Shown: positions 38,185-48,943, numbered from the stretch's first letter. The stretch: 64,000 nt of DNA from Serilophus lunatus (GCA_013399895.1 VXBA01001779.1:242372-306371); one strand, 5' to 3'. Translations and numbers: made by a program. The notes: generated by a model from the letters alone, not told the origin.

Positions 38185-38641
38185 GCCACAGTGGGCGGCT
38201 GGCAGGGGCCCCGCCGGGTGTGGCTGCAGCTGTGCAGCTCCTGCCCCGTGCTGCCGGGGGACGTGTGGCGGCAGTTGGCCCCACAGGTGGCCCCCTCTGC
38301 CTGCGGCCAGTCCCCGTGGGTGGCAGGTGCCCTGCGGGTGAGCATGGTGGCCCTGGCAGTGCCCCCAGGCCGTGAGCACATGACATTCTGGTGGGAAGCA
38401 CCATTTTGCTCANGCCACAGTGGGCGGCTGGCAGGGGCCCCGCCGGGTGTGGCTGCAGCTGTGCAGCTCCTGCCCCGTGCTGCCGGGGGACGTGTGGCGG
38501 CAGTTGGCCCCACAGGTGGCCCCCTCTGCCTGCGGCCAGTCCCCGTGGGTGGCAGGTGCCCTGCGGGTGAGCATGGTGGCCCTGGCAGTGCCCCCAGGCC
38601 GTGAGCACATGACATTCTGGTGGGAAGCACCATTTTGCTCA
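38185..38641. repeat. 228-bp exact duplication around one N
   Basis: Bases 38185-38412 and 38414-38641 are identical as far as I can compare them, separated only by the N at 38413. Both begin GCCACAGTGGGCGGCTGG and end CACCATTTTGCTCA. Copy 1 of this LTR has only one such block. An unmerged overlap at a closed gap explains this better than biology. Confidence 0.9.
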
Positions 38642-38741
38642 GAGTGCCAGGTCCCGAAAAAGGTGGAGCTGAGCGCCACGAACCAACCAGAAGATGGTTT
38701 GGCCGAGAAGAAGACACCAATAATCACAGGACTTCAAGGGC

Positions 38742-38748
38742 ATAAAAG
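38742..38748 (+). promoter_or_regulatory. TATA-like box of family B LTR copy 2
   Basis: ATAAAAG within GGGCATAAAAGCC matches the same position in copy 1. It lies about 70 bp upstream of the segment where copy 3 resumes after its gap, so the equivalent box in copy 3 should be in the missing sequence. Confidence 0.5.
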
Positions 38749-39190
38749 CCGCAGACACGGAAGTCCTGCCCCTCTTCTTGAATGTCCCTCGAGCTGAGAG
38801 GTTCGCGGCTCCCCCTCTCCTGGGTCCCAGACTGCGCGTCCTGCTTCCACCCAGCACCATTGGCACAGGGAGCAGCACGGGGCCATTGGAATCTAGCCTA
38901 ATCACAAGTGCTAGTTTTCCTGTGGGTGTCCCTGGGAGGCGGGGGTGCTTTTCACCGTTTTGTATTTTGCAGGGACTTCGAGGGCCGGGAGTGATCCAGC
39001 AGTGACAGAGAGAGGCAGCTTCCCTTTTCTTTCCCCTGCTTTTCTCAGCCAGCCTGCCTGGCCTTTGAGGAGCAGTTTGTTTGGTTTGGTTTCTTTTTGT
39101 TTTCTTTGCATGGCATTGTCAGATTTTTTCTATCTGTGTATTTTTGTCTGGGCTCCCTTAAGGTTGTTTTTCCTGGCAGAGCCCTAGGCA

Positions 39191-39196
39191 AATAAA
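39191..39196 (+). promoter_or_regulatory. Poly(A) signal of family B LTR copy 2
   Basis: AATAAA near the LTR 3' end, in the same place as AATAAA at 40945-40950 in copy 3, which supports the plus orientation of the family. Confidence 0.65.
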
Positions 39197-39284
39197 CTGT
39201 TACCTGCTCTTAAATTCTGTTCAGTCTTCCGTCATCATTGTGCACGCCCCTAGTGAAAAACAGTGGTTCTAGCTGCCACACCAT

Positions 39285-39941
39285 TCAGCCATGTAGAGAG
39301 TGTAGACTCAGTCTTGCTTAGTGCTGTGAGGTTCAGTGACAGCTGATCCATGAGGTTTTAAGGGACAGCCCTACAACAGGTCCTTGTTCTGGCAGGCCCT
39401 AGCATCAGGAACAAGTTTCTGAGTGCCCAGAGGGAAAGTCATCATGAAGTCTCAAGCTTCCTGCTGACTAGTGTCTTGTGTGTAGAGTTAGAATTTATTA
39501 AGTCTCAAACCACCAGCTTTTCTGGTTAGAAATTGCAGTGAAAACAGTGACTTATCTGTGCATAAGTCAAAGCTGGATTGAACTGTAGCGAACTCATTCC
39601 TACCTCTTTTGTAAATCTCTAAAAAACCACTCTGACAGTCAGTGCAAGGGTCTTCTGTGTTGCTTCACACACTGCCAGTTTCTCATTAACAAAAAATGTA
39701 ATGTGGGTGGGTCACTGTCCCACTTCTTTTTTTGAAGGTGGTTTCAAGGTTCTGCATAGTGCCGCAGTTGGATTTTTCACACTGTCGTCACTTCATTGTT
39801 ACTTGCGATGGTGTGTTTGCCAAAAGCTAAGGCAGTGGAATGAGGCTGTAATAGTGATTTTTGTTTAGACTGCTAAAGATGCTTTATCTTATGGTTGTAC
39901 TTATTTGCTGTGGTCTTTTCATATTGTTTTCAACATCCTAT
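39285..39941. other. Spacer between two family B LTRs
   Basis: About 660 bp of ordinary DNA. No primer-binding site (it does not begin TGG), no polypurine tract before the next LTR, and no retroviral reading frame are visible, so the flanking LTRs do not look like the ends of one provirus. Confidence 0.65.
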
Positions 39942-41033
39942 TGTAGGGGTTTGAAAGGGGAGGGGGGTACAGGGGGTACTGGGGGTTTCTTAGAGGGAGG
40001 GGGAGGGAAGGGATGTCCCCGTTTTTGGTATAAAACCCTATTTTTTCAGTTGTTTTCGCTTCCTTCCCCAACTCACCACTGCTTTTCCCCGGGGCCGGTT
40101 CCAAGGGGGTGCGGGGCTGGCTCCGGGAGTGTGCGGGGCCGGCTCCTGGGAGCCCACGGTGCCGGGGCGGGGTTGTGGTGTGNNNNNNNNNNNNNNNNNN
40201 NNNNNNNNNNNNNNNNNNNNNNNNNNNNNNNNNNNNNNNNNNNNNNNNNNNNNNNNNNNNNNNNNNNNNNNNNNNNNNNNNNNNNNNNNNNNNNNNNNNN
40301 NNNNNNNNNNNNNNNNNNNNNNNNNNNNNNNNNNNNNNNNNNNNNNNNNNNNNNNNNNNNNNNNNNNNNNNNNNNNNNNNNNNNNNNNNNNNNNNNNNNN
40401 NNNNNNNNNNNNNNNNNNNNNNNNNNNNNNNNNNNNNNNNNNNNNNNNNNNNNNNNNNNNNNNNNNNNNNNNNNNNNNNNNNNNNNNNNNNNNNNNNNNN
40501 NNNNNNNNNNNNNNNNNNNNNNNNNNNNNNNNNNNNNNNNNNNNNNNNNNNNNNNNNNNAGCACGGCTCCCCTTCTCCTACTCCCAGGCCTCATGGCTTG
40601 ACTTCGCCCATCCCTCATCGGCATCGGAGCCACACCAGCACAACTGCAAGTTGAAAGCTTCCTCAAATAACATCCTGGGTTGGGGGTAGAACCTTTCACT
40701 GTGTTGTGTTTTACAGAAACTCCAAGAGCTGGGAGTTAGCTTCCACCAGAGAGAAAGAAGAAGGAAGCGGCTTTCCCTTCCCAGTGCTTCTGGGCCAGCC
40801 TGCCTGGCCTTTGAAAGCAGTTCCCTTATTCCTTTTTTTTTTTCTTTCATTTTTCCCTTTTGCATGGTTTTTATTGGGTTTGATTCTATGCTAAGTTTAG
40901 AATTCCCTTAAACTGTTGTCTTGCTTTTTAGTTGAACTCAGACAAATAAAGTGTTTCTCTGTTGTTAATTCTGTTCATTCTTCTTGTCACTATTAAGAGT
41001 GCCCCCCAGTTAGTATAGTGCTAAACCACCACA
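39942..41033 (+). mobile_element. Solo LTR, family B, copy 3, interrupted by gap
   Basis: The element starts TGTAGGGGTTTG and ends AAACCACCACA, flanked by CCTAT on the left (39937-39941) and CCTGT on the right (41034-41038), a 5-bp duplication with one later change. Before the gap it shows dense G-runs, TATAAAACC at 40029 and TTTTTTCAG ending at 40049. After the gap come CCTGGCCTTTGA, a pyrimidine tract ending TTTTACAG at 40716 and AATAAA at 40945-40950. Comparison with copies 1 and 2 says that about 810-830 bp should lie between the last base before the gap and the first after it. Its sequence has drifted from copy 2, so the two are separate insertions. Confidence 0.8.
40183..40559. other. 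Assembly gap (377 N)
   Basis: A run of N inside the GC-rich body of the family B LTR. G-runs and high GC at its left edge probably explain why the sequence dropped out. Reading frames spanning it are meaningless. Confidence 0.99.
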
Positions 41034-41038
41034 CCTGT

Positions 41039-42136
41039 GTCTTACTAAAATGGGTTTTTCTTCTTTATAATTTCCTCTATATTTGCAGTCACAATAATTC
41101 TTCCAGACTTTTCACTATTTCTTCTCTTTCAATTGATACCACATATTTGTAGATATCATCAGTTGTGATAATCATTGGTTTCTGTTACTTTATGTTAGCA
41201 TATATTTCTATAACATGAAATTTTTTCAGAAACCTTTGAGCTCATCCATTTTTAAGGGGAAAAGATAATGTTTGCTACTGTTATGTATATATTTTTCTTG
41301 TTTTCCACACAAAAATTACAATAAATTGGGGGATCTTCCTTTATTGGACTGATATTAGGTCTAATTTAGCCTTACATCCAGGTTCTTCATGGTAAACTCC
41401 TCCTGCTGATGGGAGACCTCTAGAAAAAAAACAATAATAAAACACCTGTCTCCAAAACCAAAACAACCCAAACACCTGTAGTCTCTATCACTTTGTAGCT
41501 CTTATACACAGCAAGCCTTAGGAGATATTTTTGCTTTCATGTATCATAAAGTATCCTCACAGTTGCTAGATTTTATAAATGGGACGGACAAAAGGAGAAT
41601 TAAAAATCAGTTGCTTCAAAATACCTCACTTTTTAATCATCTTTTATTTCAGTTACCCCATCTATATTCTTCCTTCTTTCTCTAAAAGAATATGTTGCCT
41701 TCCTTGTCTTCCTTCTTTCTCCATTGAATATGTTACCTGGGACTGGTGTTCTCTACTTCTACCCAATTTTCCTTGACAAGTCTCACAGCTTTCTCCTGTG
41801 CAAAGGTTTCTGAAGACTTCTTTCTGAAAATATCTCAGAATCAGAAATTAAATCCATCCTGACTTGTCGCTTACCTCTAAATACTCTGACCTTTTCTTAT
41901 GGACCCCTAACTCCCAAATATAGCTAGCAGGTGAAGTCCTGAAATCTAGAAGGTGTTATGAGAACAAGAAAGAGTTGCTGAAAGAACAACAGAAAAAATA
42001 CAAGAAAACAAAGACATATATAGGAACTTCCATTCTCTATGTCAGGACAATGCAGATGGATAAATATTTCTGAGTGTATGAAAAACAGCAGCCATTCTGT
42101 CCCTCTGTGTGGCAGGAACCTTGATGGAAGATGTGA
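41039..42136. other. AT-rich non-coding stretch, no gene seen
   Basis: Nothing recognisable; open frames are short. Confidence 0.6.
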
Positions 42137-42508
42137 CTCATTGTTAGCTCATGGGAAAGGAGAAGAGGGCAAGCAGACTCCGGATACATTAACAGCCATT
42201 CAGAAATCTGCCAGAGTACCCCAGAAGAGACCTTGGATTTTAATCTCTTCAAAAGCCCTGAGGAACTGATAGATTATGCAGAAGTAAATGAAGAGTATAA
42301 AGTGAAAGGATATGATGACAGCTATGTATTTTCCAAGCAGGCAGCCAGTCTAAAAATAAAAGCACTCTCCACACATGAGGGCCAGAGCAATTCCCAAAGA
42401 GGAGCAGAAATTTGTGGAGTCTTTTTGTATGAAGGAGGGGAGATCATCTTATACTGTATTGTCACCTGTTCTGCTGCTACAACTGCAGACATCTTTCACA
42501 CTAATTGA
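42137..42508 (+). other. Unrecognised open frame, possible pseudogene or exon
   Basis: A frame without stops encodes about 123 residues and ends at a stop at 42506-42508. It has no good start codon and looks more protein-like than its surroundings: it is acidic and of low hydrophobicity, with segments such as TPEETLDFNLFKSPEELIDY and NEEYKVKGYDDSYVFSKQ. A second frame, 42375-42569, takes over to the right with KEEQKFVESFCMKEG, as if a frameshift separated two parts of one old coding sequence. I cannot match either to a family. No convincing splice sites flank it, and the base composition is not unusual. It may be a decayed processed copy or chance. Confidence 0.25.
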
Positions 42509-42569
42509 GGCTGTTCTCAGAGTAAGAGGGGTGGATGAAAGACTCATTCATATCCATCTAAATGAATAG

Positions 42570-44350
42570 AACTGTCATTTTTATCAGCTTCTGTTGATCA
42601 GCCTCCCTGCCTTTCCCATTTTTTCTTTCCAAGAGTGTTTACTGAAATAAATCAACATGCTTCTGAAGGCTAGTCCTCCACATTTAGCATAACCATTTCA
42701 CATAGATTTAATCCATAGGTTTCACCTAACATATGCGGAATACTCAGCAGACATTGCAAGCTGCAAAAATCACCATGGATTTGCAGTGATTTTGAAATCG
42801 ATTAGTGATACGGTAAAAAAAGTAGAAGTGAGGAGTTAGCCTATCTGAAGCACTGTTTCCTAGCAGTGGACATGATGTAGCTGGTCTGCTTGACTTCATG
42901 AACTGCAGATGAGCAACAGTTTTTGTTGGAGTATTGGGAGTCATGATTTGCAAAAGAGCCCCATCAGAAGGCAAAGACTATAGCTTTAGCCTTGAAGTAC
43001 TGCTTCAGCAGGAAATGTTCTTGTAAACAGGGATTTAACAAAGCCCAGATATCAGAGGCAGTAGCAGGGTAACTCAGGATTGCTCAGAAACAAGAAAACG
43101 AAGAAATTTATCTAATGCTAACCTCAAAACAGGGATCACAGCACAGGTACTTGTCTCCACAAGCATTACAGGAAAGGAAAATAAAAGCAGTCAATGCCAG
43201 CAGATAATATTAACAAGTCTGCAATATCACTTGATGTATCTAGGGAGATTTTCAAAGTCTGTCATATTCCAGATAAGCACATTACAGGCTTCAAATGCTT
43301 CATTTCAAGTGCTTAGTAAGGCCATAAGTTGCTTCTATGAGTGTCATGTTACTAGGGCATATATGATTGCTAGACTGACAACCAAAGCTATCTTCAGCAT
43401 AGGCACAAAAAGAAAAGGACCGCTAAAAAATACACGAAATATTTGAAAAAACAAATTTAAGGTTCTAAAAGAACTGAGGAACTAGCACTGACAATCAGAT
43501 AAAAATTTTAATTAAAAAATTATTTAGCATTGAAATGTTTTCTAATCTCTTTAAAAAAACCTATTCAGATTCTGATCATGGATACTGGACAGATTGTTCT
43601 TAGTTTGCAGCTTGTGTATGGGGATGCTATAAGCAAATGGCAAAAAGAGCTACATTATGAAAGTCAAAAGTTGGGAGTAAATCTTTACTGAGCAGCATCA
43701 CAGATGATATGGGTAGAAGAAAGGATAAAAAGAGAAAAATTATCAATATAATTACATAGTCCCTTGGTTTTGTTTGGTTTGCATAAGCTTTGATTCTCAA
43801 ATTGTCATCAAAAGCCTGCAGCACCACAAGGTGGCAGTAAAAAATTAGTTATTGCATAATTTTTGACACCTAGTTATGTAAACAGTAAATACACCTATTA
43901 TCCCTATGTTGAACTTACGAAAATATCAAACCTATCTCATTGGTCATAAAAATAACTGATATAGTTAAGTTCTAACATTTGTAAGAAAAAAAGCATGGGC
44001 ATTAGTCAAACAATTAAATGACCTTAAGTCAGGAATTATGAATTTTAATTTGCTAAGTATGCAAAGTTGTTCATATAGAAAATTATTTAAATATTTTAAA
44101 TAATCAACTATTGCTCTTCTACCTGGCAATCAAAATCCTTGAAATGAGATAGAAGAATTGGAATGTTAGCCCCATTTAGTTTACCCTGTGATAGGGAAAA
44201 GTAAAAATGAAAATGACAATGGGTTGGGATGAATCTGCTTGCTTTTATGTGCCAAACAGAATCCTCTGCTGAGCCAGTTAGTGGTACAATCAGCCTCTTC
44301 AGGGATAAGTAAACATCTCAAAACTTGCTTCTGTCACAGGCAGTTGAGAT
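42570..44350. other. AT-rich non-coding stretch, no gene seen
   Basis: Nothing recognisable; several A/T-rich low-complexity patches. Confidence 0.6.
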
Positions 44351-44596
44351 TCATCCAATGCGTTTGATATAAGAATCAGCTCCTAAAATGTTATTGGATA
44401 TAAGTGATTGCCCAAGCAGAAGGACATGGTAAGGGTCAAAATGCAGGGATATTTTTTTGCTGAGGTCAGCCAGAATTTCCTCTTGTACCTTCTTCGTTGA
44501 GTGCACAAGTGTCAACTCATCCATCATTTCATTTTTCCTATGCCTAATAAGGTCTAGTAGCCTAGAGTAGTGTGAGGAGCTATCTGACTTTTTCAA
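44351..44596 (-). other. Unrecognised open frame on minus strand
   Basis: An 81-residue frame beginning MKKSDSSSHYSRLLDLIRHR has an amphipathic, charged composition that looks more protein-like than most frames here. It continues with KKVQEEILADLSKKISLHFD and ends in SYIKRIG. I recognise no domain. It could be a fragment of an old transposon protein or retrocopy, or chance. No neighbouring frame extends it. Confidence 0.2.
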
Positions 44597-45260
44597 ATCT
44601 CAAACTTCAGTATAGTTACCCTCCTTTGTAAGGGCTGAGTCAGGTAAAAAAACACTTCCAACACAAGTAGGTACTTATCCACCTCACATCAAGGGAACAT
44701 AACATCAGATTCTCATGCATTGGTTATAATTTCCAGAGTGTAGGCTATGTCATTTGCTAAATATTACATCTGTTTTCTCTCAAGAGTTTTTTACACATCA
44801 TACAACTACAGAATGGTATGCTTCCTCTGAGGATATCTCAGCATACTAAGAAATTGTTCCACATGTCCATCTCTGTGTTTGCTAGATAAATTATTCTACT
44901 TTTAAAAATCTTTGCATGTACAACATAAAAATTTATCCTGAAATTATCATCTGCAATATAATTTATTATTTACAGAGAGCTGTAAAAACTGTTTTTCCCA
45001 GAAACTTTGACAGACAGGAGAGTTCTAGTCCCTATCCTGCTAGTACCTTCATGGAGATCTGTACTCCTTTCCTGTCGTTTGAAACTGGTCTAAGAAGTGC
45101 AGGCAACTTTCAGTGGTTTGAAGAGCTGTTCTGATCCTGATGGTCTGTGTCTGACAGACTACAAAATGAGAGTCAGGTACTTGTCTGCCCGCCAAGACAG
45201 TATACTGCTGCTGCTGAACCACAGCTCTTTGCATGGATCCATACAGCTGGCTCATCAGTC

Positions 45261-45290
45261 ATTGCTAATACTGTCATTGCTAATACTGTC
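45261..45290. repeat. 15-bp exact tandem duplication
   Basis: ATTGCTAATACTGTC occurs twice head to tail without mismatch. Confidence 0.85.
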
Positions 45291-45902
45291 AAACCCCTTG
45301 GACCTCTTTTAAGACGTAGAGATGAGCAGATCAGCATCAGACCCCTTGAGAAGAGGCTGGCCCCATAGGCTTGAAAGTAAAAAGCACAGTCATTGCAGAT
45401 GCTGCCAGCACCACATCACAAGGACAGAGCAGAAAGACAACCAATGCACCAGATTTTCCAAGGAGTGTCTCTGCTTTCATCCAGAGGAATAAGAGATTTA
45501 TTTTCTGAAATTAAGAATGACAGAATGGCCTGTGGCAGAGCAAACCAAGATAAATAAACCTGAATGTAAGAAAAGCTGTTCAAAAGGTGAGCAATACTGC
45601 ACTGTATTTGTATACTTCCTTGCTCAGAAGATAAATGTAAATGGTACGGAAAAAAGGCTGGGTGGTTTAATTTTATTTTTTTTTAAGTTTACATTGTACT
45701 ATGAGGAGGAGAGGGGACATGGACGGAAGGCTAGTAAGAGAGGAAATACATACAGATATGCTCCAAGGAAATTTTTTCCAAGAGAATTCTCAAAACTACA
45801 AGGCCTTAAGCAGATATATTTTCCTTTGGACTTGAATCATAGACAGCTAGAGATTAGAATTTGCATGTCCTGGATCTGCTTTCCTTTCATGGTGGCATAA
45901 CA

Positions 45903-45945
45903 AAAGAATAAGAGTAAGAATAAGGATAAGGATAACGATAAGAGC
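45903..45945. repeat. Degenerate (AAGGAT)n microsatellite
   Basis: Successive hexamers of the form AAGAGT, AAGAAT, AAGGAT and AACGAT. Confidence 0.75.
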
Positions 45946-47036
45946 CTTCTGTTTGTTTCAACACCTGAGCCTGGGTTACTAACCTGAACCTGCTATGAAG
46001 TTGATGCACATCAGAGATGGCTACTGAAAATGTAAACAAGAACATGGACCTCAGTACAAATTTAGACGTTACTCTGCAGTGAGCTCCTGAAGGGTGGCAG
46101 GGAAAAGCAGAGCTGCAGCAGACTGAAAGAGTGCAGGAAAGGATAATAAACTAGTGAAACACCTGGCACTTGAGGGCTCTGAGGTTTTACCACAATCAGG
46201 TGGTTTGTGGCAGGACTGCTGAGGCAGCACTGATGGCGGCAGGATCGGTTACACAAGTCCCAAAGTCACCCTTAAGCCAACTTTCAGTTTCCTTTTCCTC
46301 TTAACTTCCAGAGACAGACAGGGGGTCAGGAGTAGTGACTCTCACTTCTGTGTGCTCATCTGTGACAGCCTAGGTCCATCCTCCTCTAAACTGTGGTTTG
46401 CAGGTAAGCTGTATTGCATAAAGTGTACTGAAAAATCCATTACCACATTTTCATACATGATCATATTATTTTTTAGCAGATTTTGTCAAACACTTCCAGT
46501 GTAACCCCATGAATCCCAGATTACCACCAATGCCTTTGATTCATGCAGGCACCAGCTGAAACAAATAAACAGGATTTGGATTCTATTGTAAAAATGACAA
46601 CTTCTCCTTTCAGTAGGGTGTGCTGAAATAAGTGGCTTTTATCTTAATAGTCAAGAGCACTTTCATGCAATATTTATAAAGGATGTTGTTTAGGCTATTC
46701 TGTACTCCCAGTTGAGAGGTGCTTGAAAAAAAAAAAATTAAAAAGTAATTATGTGCATTGTCATCAGGCATTTGGGAATTTATTATGTGATATAACAGGA
46801 AAAAAACGTGGCTTAACACTAGAATATCTGGCTTTTTTTTTTCTCTGCATAAATATTACTTTTGCAATAAGAAGAAAATTTGAGATGGAAGATAAATTCA
46901 AGGATAAATGAAAAATGTTGGCAATTATGTATGTTCTCTGAAACAACAAACAATTTTCAGTGCTAATATCTTCTCAAATGAATAATTTTAATAATGATGA
47001 AAGCATTTATTAGTACTATTTTAAAATGTTAATTTT

Positions 47037-47060
47037 AAATAGTATTTTTAAATACTATTT
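47037..47060. repeat. 11-bp AT-rich hairpin
   Basis: AAATAGTATTT and AAATACTATTT are perfect reverse complements around a TT loop. The AT-rich composition makes chance more likely than for the hairpin at 28493. Confidence 0.5.
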
Positions 47061-47201
47061 CCAGATGTCTCAAAATATTTCTTGCCCCATGGCAATGTTA
47101 ATTGAAATCTTCCACATGAATGTGTGTAACTTTTACCTGGCTCAGATCCATCTCCATGTAGTGCTGTTAAAAATCAAAGAAGACCAGAAGTAGATGTTTG
47201 T

Positions 47202-47720
47202 TGTGGTACCAGTAGGCAGCTCAGCCCCACACAGCCTGTCTCTCCCTTCCCTTCCAGTGGGATAGGGAGGAGAATCACAAGAGTAAAACTAAGAAAACTC
47301 ATAGAAGAGCAAAAGCTGCTCATGCAAGAAAAGCAAAACAAAGAATTTGTTCTCTCTTTCCCGTGGGCAGGCAGGTGTTCAGCTGTCTCCAGAGCAGCAG
47401 AGCTCCATTAGCTGTATCAGTTACTTGGGAAGGCAGACATCATAACTCCGAATGTCCTCCCTTTCTCCACCTTTATTTTATTGCTAAGCAAAATATTATA
47501 ATTTGTAGTATATCCTGTTTGTCAGTTGGGGTCAACAGTCATAGCTGTCTCCCATCTCCACTTCTATCCCAGCCTACTGAATGGCAGGGCAGCAAGAGAA
47601 GCAGAAAAGGCCTTGTGTAAGCACTTCCCAGCATCAACTGTGTTATCAGCATTGTTTTGGTCATGTATTCAAGTAGCTACTACAAAGAAAAATAACTCTA
47701 TCCTAGCCAAACCCTGTACA
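47202..47720 (+). mobile_element. Solo LTR, family C, avian ERV
   Basis: A 519-bp segment starts TGTGGTACC and ends CCAAACCCTGTACA. Its body matches an LTR type very common in birds: CCAGTGGGATAGGGAGGAGA near the start, GTCAGTTGGGGTCAACAG, then GAGAAGCAGAAAAGGCC, CATCAACTGTGTTATCAGCA and AACTCTATCCTAGCC toward the end. The flanks (TTTGT on the left, ATGTG on the right) give no clean duplication, so one border may be slightly off or the duplication has decayed. No internal retroviral sequence adjoins it. The orientation follows how this LTR is usually drawn and is not proved by a clear promoter here. Confidence 0.65.
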
Positions 47721-47884
47721 ATGTGACTATATAATGTCATTAATATTTGCTATTATTGCAACTTCACTTGGCCCCAGACAAAAAGAACCATTGTCACAAG
47801 TCAGGAATAAGTAAAGCTGTGACTCTTTGTAGTCTCTTTTGAATGCATATCCTTAAAGACGTGTCTTTCATGCTTGCTTTTGTA

Positions 47885-47889
47885 CATTC
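47885..47889. repeat. Target-site duplication, left (CATTC)
   Basis: Exact match to 48944-48948, bordering the minus-strand family A LTR. Confidence 0.85.
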
Positions 47890-48943
47890 TTTAGTGATTT
47901 GACCCAGGCTGGATGTCAGGGACCCGCTACTTCTACTGTCTCACTCCCCCCTGCAAACAACAGAGGAGAGAAAATACAACAAAGGGCTTCACGAGTTGAG
48001 ATAAGGACCATAAAAGATTTTTCGCTAATCACTGTCACAGGCAAATAGAGTCCATGTGGGGATATTAGTTAAATTTATTACTAACAAGGTCAGAGCTTAA
48101 GAATGAGAAACATAAGAGACACCTTTCCTCCACTACTTCCTCCTTCACATTCAACCTCATCTCCCCCAGTGGTCCAGGGAGACAGGCCATGGGGGTTACG
48201 GTCAGTTGCTTTTTTCTGCCACTGCTTCGTGAGAGGAGTCCTTCCCCTGTATTCCTGTGGAGTCCCTCCCACAGGAGAGAGCTCTTCACGAACTGCTCCA
48301 GCATGAGTCTCTCTCACAGGAGACAGTCCTTCATGAACCACTCTGGTGAGAGTCCATCCCATGGGCAGCACCTCTTCAGACACTGCTGCCACATGGGTCG
48401 CTTTTCCACAGGGTGCAGTCCTTCCGGTACAGCTGACCCAATATGGGTCCCTCACAGGCCACAAGTTCTAGCAGGAGAATTCTCTTCCAGTGTGGGCTCC
48501 TATCCCCATGGGCTGCAGCTCCCTGCCAGGGCTCTGCTCGAACATGGGCCTCCCATAGGGTCACAGTCTCTCTTCGTCATCCACCTGCTCTGGGATGGGC
48601 TTCTCCATGGGCTGCAGGTAGCTCAGGCAAGAGGAACACCTCCTCCCCCTCCTTCTGCACTGACCTTGGTGTCTGCATTGTTGTTCACAAGTTCTTTCTC
48701 AGCTCGTCTCCAGCAGCCATCTTCATCTAAACTAACATTTTTTCCCTTCCTTCTTAAATATGTTATCACAGAGGCATTCCTTTAACTGCTGATTGGCCTG
48801 GCCTTGGTCAGTGGTGGGCCCAGCCTGGAGCTGGCTGGCATTGGCTCTGCTGGACATGGGGAAACTTCCAGCAGCTTCTTGAAGAAACCTCTACCTCAGC
48901 CCCCCCGCTGCTACCAAAACCTGGCGATAGGAAAACCAATACA
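47890..48943 (-). mobile_element. Solo LTR, family A, minus strand, with perfect 5-bp TSD
   Basis: Read on the minus strand the element starts TGTATTGGTTTTC and ends CAAATCACTAAA, with CATTC on both sides. The expected 3' terminal CTACA has become CTAAA, so the canonical CA end is mutated. It is 1054 bp and matches the plus-strand copy at 31026-32112 block by block: ATATTTAAGAAGG as TATA region, GATGAAGATGGCTGC, GCAGACACCAAGGTCAGTGC, the GCAGCCCATGG units, and a poly(A) signal (TTTATT on the plus strand at 48074-48079). There is no internal retroviral sequence. Open frames inside, such as 48189-48785, are chance products of its repeated motifs. Confidence 0.9.

Larger units (their letters stand above)
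37499..39280 (+). mobile_element. Solo LTR, family B, copy 2, containing an assembly duplication
   Basis: The element starts TGTTAGGGTTTGGG and ends GCTGCCACA, with CCAT on both sides (37495-37498 and 39281-39284). Parts are in the same order as copy 1: G-runs at 37503-37557, CTAAAACC at 37618, TTTTTTCCAG ending at 37638, a CpG-rich body, TATA-like ATAAAAG at 38742-38748, GAGCTGAGAGG, a pyrimidine tract ending TTTTGCAG at 38972, and the poly(A) signal AATAAA at 39191-39196. It measures 1782 bp, but 229 of these are the exact repeat around the N at 38413. Without them it would be 1553 bp, close to the 1527 bp of copy 1. The long open frame 37434-38375 is a product of high GC, begins outside the LTR, and is not a gene. 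Confidence 0.85.
44597..47201. other. AT-rich non-coding stretch with small repeats
   Basis: Contains an exact 15-bp tandem duplication at 45261-45290, a degenerate AAGGAT-type microsatellite at 45903-45945 and an 11-bp AT-rich hairpin at 47037-47060. No gene is recognised. Confidence 0.6.

Noticed and set aside
37434..38375. 313-codon open frame, the longest in the window apart from gap
   Set aside because: It begins outside the family B LTR, crosses its border and runs through GC-rich LTR sequence and the assembly duplication. High GC lowers stop frequency; it has no domain and no counterpart in copy 1.
37499..41033. Family B copies 2 and 3 as the two LTRs of one provirus
   Set aside because: Each has its own flanking duplication, the 660 bp between them carry no primer-binding site, polypurine tract or retroviral frame, and the two copies have clearly diverged.
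45261..45290. Direct repeats as a CRISPR array
   Set aside because: There are only two adjacent units with no spacer, and the genome is vertebrate.
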